Assembly (NCBI RefSeq): GCF_003063415.1
Contig: NZ_NESK01000031.1
Span: forward strand, 1 to 45,979
DNA from: Limnohabitans sp. 2KL-17
GTDB lineage: Bacteria; Pseudomonadota; Gammaproteobacteria; Burkholderiales; Burkholderiaceae_C
DNA: 45,979 nucleotides
Direction: 5' to 3'
A model generated the notes under the pieces. The model worked only from the letters and a program-made list of their open reading frames with translations. It was not told where the DNA came from and did no database searches. Shown here piece by piece: positions 41,919 through 45,979 of this stretch. The position numbers and the translations under genes are program-made. Each line of letters starts with the position of its first letter. Within the stretch, counting starts at the first letter, position 1.

Positions 41919-43100
41919 TCAAACCAGTTCCAGCGCCACGGCCGTGCCTTCACCGCCGCCGATGCACAGCGTGGCCAAGCCCTTCTTGAGGCCACGGGCT
42001 TGAAGCGCGTGGATCAACGTGACCATGATGCGGGCACCCGATGCGCCAATAGGGTGCCCCAGTGCGCAAGCGCCGCCATTCACATTCACCTTGTCGTGAG
42101 GCACGCCCAGCTCTTTCATGAGTGCCATCGGCACCACAGCAAAGGCTTCGTTGACTTCCCACAGGTCCACGTCTTCTACTTTCCAGCCTGCTTTGGCCAA
42201 CGCCTTTTGCGTCGCACCCACGGGCGCGGTGGCAAACCATTCAGGCTCTTGTGCGTGGGTGGCGTGGCTCACGATGCGGGCCAGCGGCTTGCAACCTAAT
42301 TTTTGGGCCGTGCTTTCACGCATCAGCACCATGGCAGCAGCGCCGTCGTTGATGGAAGAACTGCTGGCGGCGGTGATGGTGCCGTCTTTTTTGAAGGCAG
42401 GCTTGAGGCTGGTGATCTTGTCGAGCTTGACTTTGCCCGGGCCTTCGTCAATGGACACCACGCGCTCACCGCTGCGGTCTTTCACGGTGACCGGCGTGAT
42501 CTCAGCGGCAAAGGCGCCCGACTCTGTGGCAGCCTTGGCACGCTGCACGCTGGTGGTGGCAAAGTGGTCTTGCTCGGCACGGGTGAAGCTGTATTTGGCG
42601 GCGCAGTCTTCGCCAAAGGTGCCCATACTGCGGCCAGGTTCGTAAGCGTCTTCCAGTCCATCGAGCATCATGTGGTCAAAAATGCGGTCATGGCCCATGC
42701 GGTAACCGCCGCGCCCCTTGAGCAAAAGGTAAGGCGCATTGGTCATGCTTTCCATGCCGCCGGCTACCAGCACATCGTGTGTGCCGGCCACCAGCGCGTC
42801 GTGCGCGAACATGGCCGCGCGCATGCCCGAGCCGCACATTTTTGACAAAGTGACTGCGCCTGCGCTCTTGGGCAAACCGCCCTTGAAGGCCGCCTGACGC
42901 GCTGGGGCCTGGCCCTGACCCGCCATCAGGCAATTGCCAAACAAAACCTCAGTGACCAGCTCGGGGCTGATGCCGGCCCGCTCGACGGCGGCCTTGATGG
43001 CGGTCCCCCCGAGGTCGTGGGCGGCCAGACTGGCGAAGTCACTTTGAAAACTGCCCATGGGGGTGCGGGCAGCACTGACGATGACGATGGGATCGGACAT
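41919..43100 (-). CDS. Acetyl-CoA C-acetyltransferase (thiolase)
   Basis: A 393-residue degradative or biosynthetic thiolase II. Nucleophile Cys89 is in [11 protein letters not shown], the active-site His is in [17 protein letters not shown], and the second catalytic Cys is in LCIGGGEG. It interconverts acetoacetyl-CoA and two acetyl-CoA. In this operon it would finish the acetoacetate released by HMG-CoA lyase once activated to acetoacetyl-CoA, or cleave methylacetoacetyl-CoA from isoleucine. The activating CoA-transferase or ligase is not in the window. Start with GGAGA about 8 nt upstream. A 99-nt gap from the carbonic anhydrase gene may contain a promoter. Confidence 0.93.
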   Translation of the reverse strand: MSDPIVIVSAARTPMGSFQSDFASLAAHDLGGTAIKAAVERAGISPELVTEVLFGNCLMAGQGQAPARQAAFKGGLPKSAGAVTLSKMCGSGMRAAMFAHDALVAGTHDVLVAGGMESMTNAPYLLLKGRGGYRMGHDRIFDHMMLDGLEDAYEPGRSMGTFGEDCAAKYSFTRAEQDHFATTSVQRAKAATESGAFAAEITPVTVKDRSGERVVSIDEGPGKVKLDKITSLKPAFKKDGTITAASSSSINDGAAAMVLMRESTAQKLGCKPLARIVSHATHAQEPEWFATAPVGATQKALAKAGWKVEDVDLWEVNEAFAVVPMALMKELGVPHDKVNVNGGACALGHPIGASGARIMVTLIHALQARGLKKGLATLCIGGGEGTAVALELV

Positions 43101-43199
43101 GGTGTTCTCCAACAATTCAAAAAGAAATCAACTTTCGTTGTTTTGCACAGCGGACGGAAGACATCTGAAGATGTACACCACGCACGTCTGTCACCCGCG

Positions 43200-43856
43200 T
43201 CACAGGCCGCCGCGTGGGTAACGCTTGAAGGCACGACGGAACACGTCGACCACCTCACTGGAGCCGGTCATGCTGACACCCAAGTCTTTCACCAAGCCAT
43301 CGTCCAATCCATAAATCCAGCCATGGACGGTGACTTTCTGGCCACGGCTCCATGCGTCTTGCATGACGTTGGACAAGGCCACATTGCCCACCTGTTCAAT
43401 CACGTTCATCTCGCACATGGCAGATTCGAGTTCAGCTTGCGGCAAATGGTTCAGGCGTTGCCGGTGGCGCAAGCGCACGTCTTGTACGTGGCGCAACCAA
43501 TTGTCGGCCAGACCCACCCGCGTGCCCCGCGTGGCAGCCAACACACCGCCGCAGCCGTAATGACCGACCACCATGATGTGTTCGACCTTCAAGGCATCGA
43601 CTGCGTACTGAATGACCGACAAGGCATTCAGGTCGGAATGCACCACCACGTTGGCCACGTTGCGATGCACAAAAACCTCGCCAGGGTCAAGGCCGGTGAT
43701 CTGGTTGGCCGGTACACGGCTGTCCGAACAACCGATCCACAAGTATTTCGGGTTTTGCTGGTTGGACAAGCGTGAAAAATACGCGGGGTTCTCGCGCACC
43801 ATGCGCGCCGCCCATTCACGGTTGTTGTCAAAGAGGTGTTGCAGTGATGTGCTCAT
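43200..43856 (-). CDS. can: Beta-class carbonic anhydrase
   Basis: A 218-residue zinc enzyme converting CO2 and water to bicarbonate. Zinc ligands Cys43, His99 and Cys102 lie in IGCSDSRVPA and VGHYGCGG, with the Asp45/Arg47 dyad intact. Length and the RNVANVV and WLRHV segments match bacterial Can. It sits 30 nt after isovaleryl-CoA dehydrogenase and before the thiolase, so it is co-transcribed with leucine catabolism. A sensible reason is that methylcrotonyl-CoA carboxylase uses bicarbonate; that link is inferred from gene order. Confidence 0.93.
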   Translation of the reverse strand: MSTSLQHLFDNNREWAARMVRENPAYFSRLSNQQNPKYLWIGCSDSRVPANQITGLDPGEVFVHRNVANVVVHSDLNALSVIQYAVDALKVEHIMVVGHYGCGGVLAATRGTRVGLADNWLRHVQDVRLRHRQRLNHLPQAELESAMCEMNVIEQVGNVALSNVMQDAWSRGQKVTVHGWIYGLDDGLVKDLGVSMTGSSEVVDVFRRAFKRYPRGGL

Positions 43857-43886
43857 TCGGTGATTGTCGCAGTGCAGGGAATGGCT

Positions 43887-45068
43887 TCAGCAAGTCTCGG
43901 CAAATAATTCGCGGCCAATCAACATGCGGCGGATTTCGCTCGTGCCCGCGCCGATCTCGTACAACTTGGCATCGCGCCACAAACGGCCCAGCGGGTATTC
44001 GTTGATGTAGCCATTGCCGCCAAAAATCTGCACGCCCTCACCCGCCATCCAGGTGGCTTTTTCAGCGGTCCACAAAATCACGCTGGCGCAATCCTTGCGC
44101 ACTTGGCGCACATGCTCGGCACCCAGCAAGTCCAGATTTTTAGCCACGGTGTAGGCAAACGAGCGTCCGGCTTGCAGCACGGTGTACATGTCCGCCACTT
44201 TGCCCTGGATCAGTTGAAACTCCCCAATGCTCTGGCCGAACTGCTTGCGGTCATGGATGTAGGGGATCACGTTGTCCATGACCGATTGCATGATGCCCAG
44301 CGGGCCGCCGGACAGCACGGCGCGTTCGTAGTCAAGGCCACTCATCAGCACTTTGGCGCCATTGTTCAGCCCCCCCAGGATGTTCTCAGCAGGCACTTCG
44401 ACGTTGTTGAAGACCAACTCGCCCGTGTGGCTGCCGCGCATGCCCAGCTTGTCAAGCTTTTGCGCCACTGAAAAGCCCTTCATGCCTTTTTCGATCAGGA
44501 AAGCTGTCACGCCACGCGCACCCAACTCAGGTTCGCTTTTGGCATAAACGACCAGGGTGTCGGCGTCAGGCCCGTTGGTGATCCACATCTTAGAGCCGTT
44601 GAGCAGGTAGTAGCCACCTTTGTCTTCGGCCTTGAGCTTCATGCTCAGCACGTCCGAGCCCGCGCCGGGTTCGGACATGGCCAGCGCACCAACATGCTCC
44701 CCGCTGATGAGCTTGGGCAGGTATTTGGCGCGCTGGGCTACGTTGCCGTTGCGCTTGATCTGGTTGACGCACAGGTTGCTGTGCGCACCATAGCTCAGGC
44801 CCACGCTGGCCGAGGCGCGCGAGATTTCCTCCATGGCGATCATGTGGGCCAGATAACCCATGTTGGCACCACCGTATTCCTCGCCCACGGTGATGCCCAG
44901 CACGCCCAGATCACCCATCTTGCGCCACAGGTCCATCGGGAACTGGTCGTTCTTGTCGATCTCGGCGGCACGCGATGCGATTTCGGCTTGCGCAAAATCG
45001 CGCACGGCATCGCGCAATGCATCGATGTCTTCACCGAGTTGGAAATTGAGGCCGGGCAAGTTGTTCAT
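43887..45068 (-). CDS. liuA: Isovaleryl-CoA dehydrogenase
   Basis: A 393-residue flavoenzyme oxidising isovaleryl-CoA to 3-methylcrotonyl-CoA, the first committed step after leucine transamination and decarboxylation. The usual YEGT glutamate is replaced by Gly ([12 protein letters not shown]), and the catalytic base is Glu248 in [13 protein letters not shown], the arrangement known for isovaleryl-CoA dehydrogenases. Other motifs are [14 protein letters not shown] and [15 protein letters not shown]. Start MNNLPGLNF with AGGAAA upstream; an in-frame extension overlaps the thioesterase gene. It lies 44 nt after the thioesterase. Confidence 0.95.
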   Translation of the reverse strand: MNNLPGLNFQLGEDIDALRDAVRDFAQAEIASRAAEIDKNDQFPMDLWRKMGDLGVLGITVGEEYGGANMGYLAHMIAMEEISRASASVGLSYGAHSNLCVNQIKRNGNVAQRAKYLPKLISGEHVGALAMSEPGAGSDVLSMKLKAEDKGGYYLLNGSKMWITNGPDADTLVVYAKSEPELGARGVTAFLIEKGMKGFSVAQKLDKLGMRGSHTGELVFNNVEVPAENILGGLNNGAKVLMSGLDYERAVLSGGPLGIMQSVMDNVIPYIHDRKQFGQSIGEFQLIQGKVADMYTVLQAGRSFAYTVAKNLDLLGAEHVRQVRKDCASVILWTAEKATWMAGEGVQIFGGNGYINEYPLGRLWRDAKLYEIGAGTSEIRRMLIGRELFAETC

Positions 45069-45112
45069 AAGGGTTTCCTGAAGTTTGGTAATGAGGGCGC
45101 TTGCCCCCGTGG

Positions 45113-45547
45113 TCAATAGGTTTTAGGTATGGGGGTCAGGGTTTGCTGCATCACGGCACAAGGGGTGCCTTTGCCCTGGCTGTCGATGTGCACCACCTCG
45201 GCCGAAGTGACGATGACACGTCGACCTGCTTTGATCACCTTGCCAGTGGCGCGGATTTCGCCCCCTTGCAAGCTGTTCAGAAAATTGATTTTGTATTCAA
45301 TGGTGACCACCTCCATGCCCTCAGGTGCGACCGTGAGGGCAGCGTAACCGCCAGCAATGTCGGCCAGTGCGCCAATGGCGCCACCATGGAAGCCGCCTTG
45401 TTGCTGCGTCACCTTGTCGCTGTAAGGCAAGGCCAATTCGACCTGGCCTGCCGTGGCCGACAACAAACGCACACCCAAGTGGTTCATCATGCCCTGCCGG
45501 GCCAGGCTGGCGACGACGCGCTCGTGGGCTGAAATAGCAGTACTCAC
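45113..45547 (-). CDS. PaaI-type hotdog-fold acyl-CoA thioesterase
   Basis: A 144-residue single hotdog domain. The motif [20 protein letters not shown] carries the HGG loop and the catalytic Asp/Glu position of PaaI-type thioesterases; [20 protein letters not shown] is the second typical stretch. It hydrolyses acyl-CoA esters, possibly to free CoA when branched acyl-CoAs accumulate. The start read here is GTG at 45547 (an ATG two bases upstream is in another frame), with GGA about 8 nt upstream. It is the first gene of block A, under the palindrome at 45584. Confidence 0.85.
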   Translation of the reverse strand: MSTAISAHERVVASLARQGMMNHLGVRLLSATAGQVELALPYSDKVTQQQGGFHGGAIGALADIAGGYAALTVAPEGMEVVTIEYKINFLNSLQGGEIRATGKVIKAGRRVIVTSAEVVHIDSQGKGTPCAVMQQTLTPIPKTY

Positions 45548-45583
45548 ATCAAATCCAATGGTTTTGGGAAGCTCCGACTTTAA

Positions 45584-45599
45584 TTGACGTTTACGTCAA
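45584..45599. promoter_or_regulatory. Candidate LiuR (MerR-family) operator upstream of block A
   Basis: TTGACGTTTACGTCAA is a palindrome of two exact 7-bp arms (TTGACGT and ACGTCAA) with two central bases, 37 nt before the thioesterase start. MerR-family LiuR regulators of branched-chain amino acid catabolism bind ACGT-containing palindromes of this type. No liuR gene is in the window, so the regulator must be elsewhere. An equivalent box was not seen before liuB. Confidence 0.55.
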
Positions 45600-45664
45600 C
45601 GTCAATTGAGATAATGCAGAATTTAGAAAGACTCGCCTTGTCTCTCAACACACCCGCAAACAGT

Positions 45665-45880
45665 TTAGTGGGAGATATGCGTGATAGACGTTTTCTCGGG
45701 CGCCAGTTGCAGGCCGCGCGCCGCGAGGAATTCCTCGATGGCAGGCTTGACCCTCTGCTCCAGCAATTCCCTTATTGCGCCCGTCACCACGAAGTCGTCC
45801 GCACAGCGCACGACGTGTGCCTTGGCAGGCTGTCGAGCATTGCGGCTACGGCCTAGCAGGCTGCTGAAATACTCCCATGT
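45665..45880 (-). pseudogene. Fragment of a group II intron reverse transcriptase/maturase
   Basis: On the minus strand a 72-codon frame, closed by TAA at both ends and lacking a start, reads AHVVRCADDFVVTGAIRELL then EQRVKPAIEEFLAARGLQLA and PEKTSITHIS. This is reverse transcriptase domain 5 onward of group II intron proteins (normally VRYADDFVVT...LSPEKTRITHI). The Tyr of the catalytic YADD box is Cys here, and the frame stops just after THIS, before the thumb and maturase domains. The fragment is a dead relic; it flanks block A on its upstream side. The last 100 nt of the window beyond it hold no recognised gene. Confidence 0.75.
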
Positions 45881-45979
45881 TTAGGTCCACGCCGAGCCCC
45901 TGAGAAACGTTAATTGTTGAGCAACTACACGGACACATGATGCGCGGCGCTGACACCTTCACCGAGAGCCTTTTCACGA

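Noticed and set aside
43101..43199. Hairpin ACATC-TGAA-GATGT between carbonic anhydrase and thiolase
   Set aside because: The stem is only five base pairs with no T-run. Too weak to call a terminator or operator.
45915..45979. Short minus-strand match GEGVSAAHHVSV to the MetF segment GEGVSAASHFSC
   Set aside because: Only about 12 codons at the window edge. Base identity is about half and the frame ends in a stop, so a metF relic cannot be supported.

Overview
The window looks like a chromosomal segment of a GC-rich betaproteobacterium, most likely order Burkholderiales, family Comamonadaceae. The reasons are a double-length UvrA, an SAH-riboswitch-led ahcY operon, a leucine/isovalerate (liu) degradation cluster and a VC2705-type symporter with a DUF4212 small subunit. 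No rRNA, tRNA or CRISPR array was seen. The edges carry mobile-element remains: an IS5-family transposase end on the left (1-418) and a broken group II intron reverse transcriptase on the right (45665-45880).

Layout, left to right. (1) 424-4520: ompW, then on the minus strand an S-adenosylmethionine-cycle operon ahcY-tlyA-metF. It is preceded by an SAH riboswitch that appears to control an intrinsic terminator. (2) 4633-6363: an orphan MotA/ExbB-like plus MotB/OmpA-like pair resembling ZorA and ZorB of Zorya defence, but short and without the ZorC/D/E partners. (3) 6461-10107: prfC, a HAD-IIB phosphatase and a class I methyltransferase. They meet the 1,927-residue tandem UvrA tail to tail with no spacer. 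(4) 16048-18077: a short membrane-anchored protein and an MHS-type MFS transporter with a large periplasmic insertion, followed by a 765-nt AT-rich non-coding gap. (5) 18843-22641: a two-TM protein, a TPR protein, a DUF4212 small subunit and its sodium/solute symporter, then a strong terminator and a second, separate DUF4212 gene. (6) 22648-24851: a protein kinase fused to a universal-stress domain, overlapping a metallophosphatase gene.

(7) 24964-45547 is dominated by leucine catabolism on the minus strand in two blocks. Block B (35118 down to 24964) has 3-methylcrotonyl-CoA carboxylase beta, vapBC, a DinB protein, methylglutaconyl-CoA hydratase, an AT-rich alpha/beta hydrolase, carboxylase alpha, ghrA, HMG-CoA lyase, a YbaK protein, a DUF1289 protein and a DsbA-fold isomerase. 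A divergent AraC regulator sits at its head. Block A (45547 down to 36306) has a hotdog thioesterase, isovaleryl-CoA dehydrogenase, beta-carbonic anhydrase, thiolase and a second acyl-CoA dehydrogenase, then trkA, trkH, a rhodanese, a YchJ protein and a HAD phosphatase. Together the blocks encode isovaleryl-CoA to acetyl-CoA plus acetoacetate. The carbonic anhydrase could supply bicarbonate for the biotin carboxylase. A palindrome of the LiuR/MerR type lies upstream of block A.

The best candidates for something not well described are the orphan ZorAB-like pair, the kinase-Usp/phosphatase pair, the doubled DUF4212 subunits with an EF-hand-like loop in the symporter, and the toxin-antitoxin module built into the leucine operon with its own palindromic operator.
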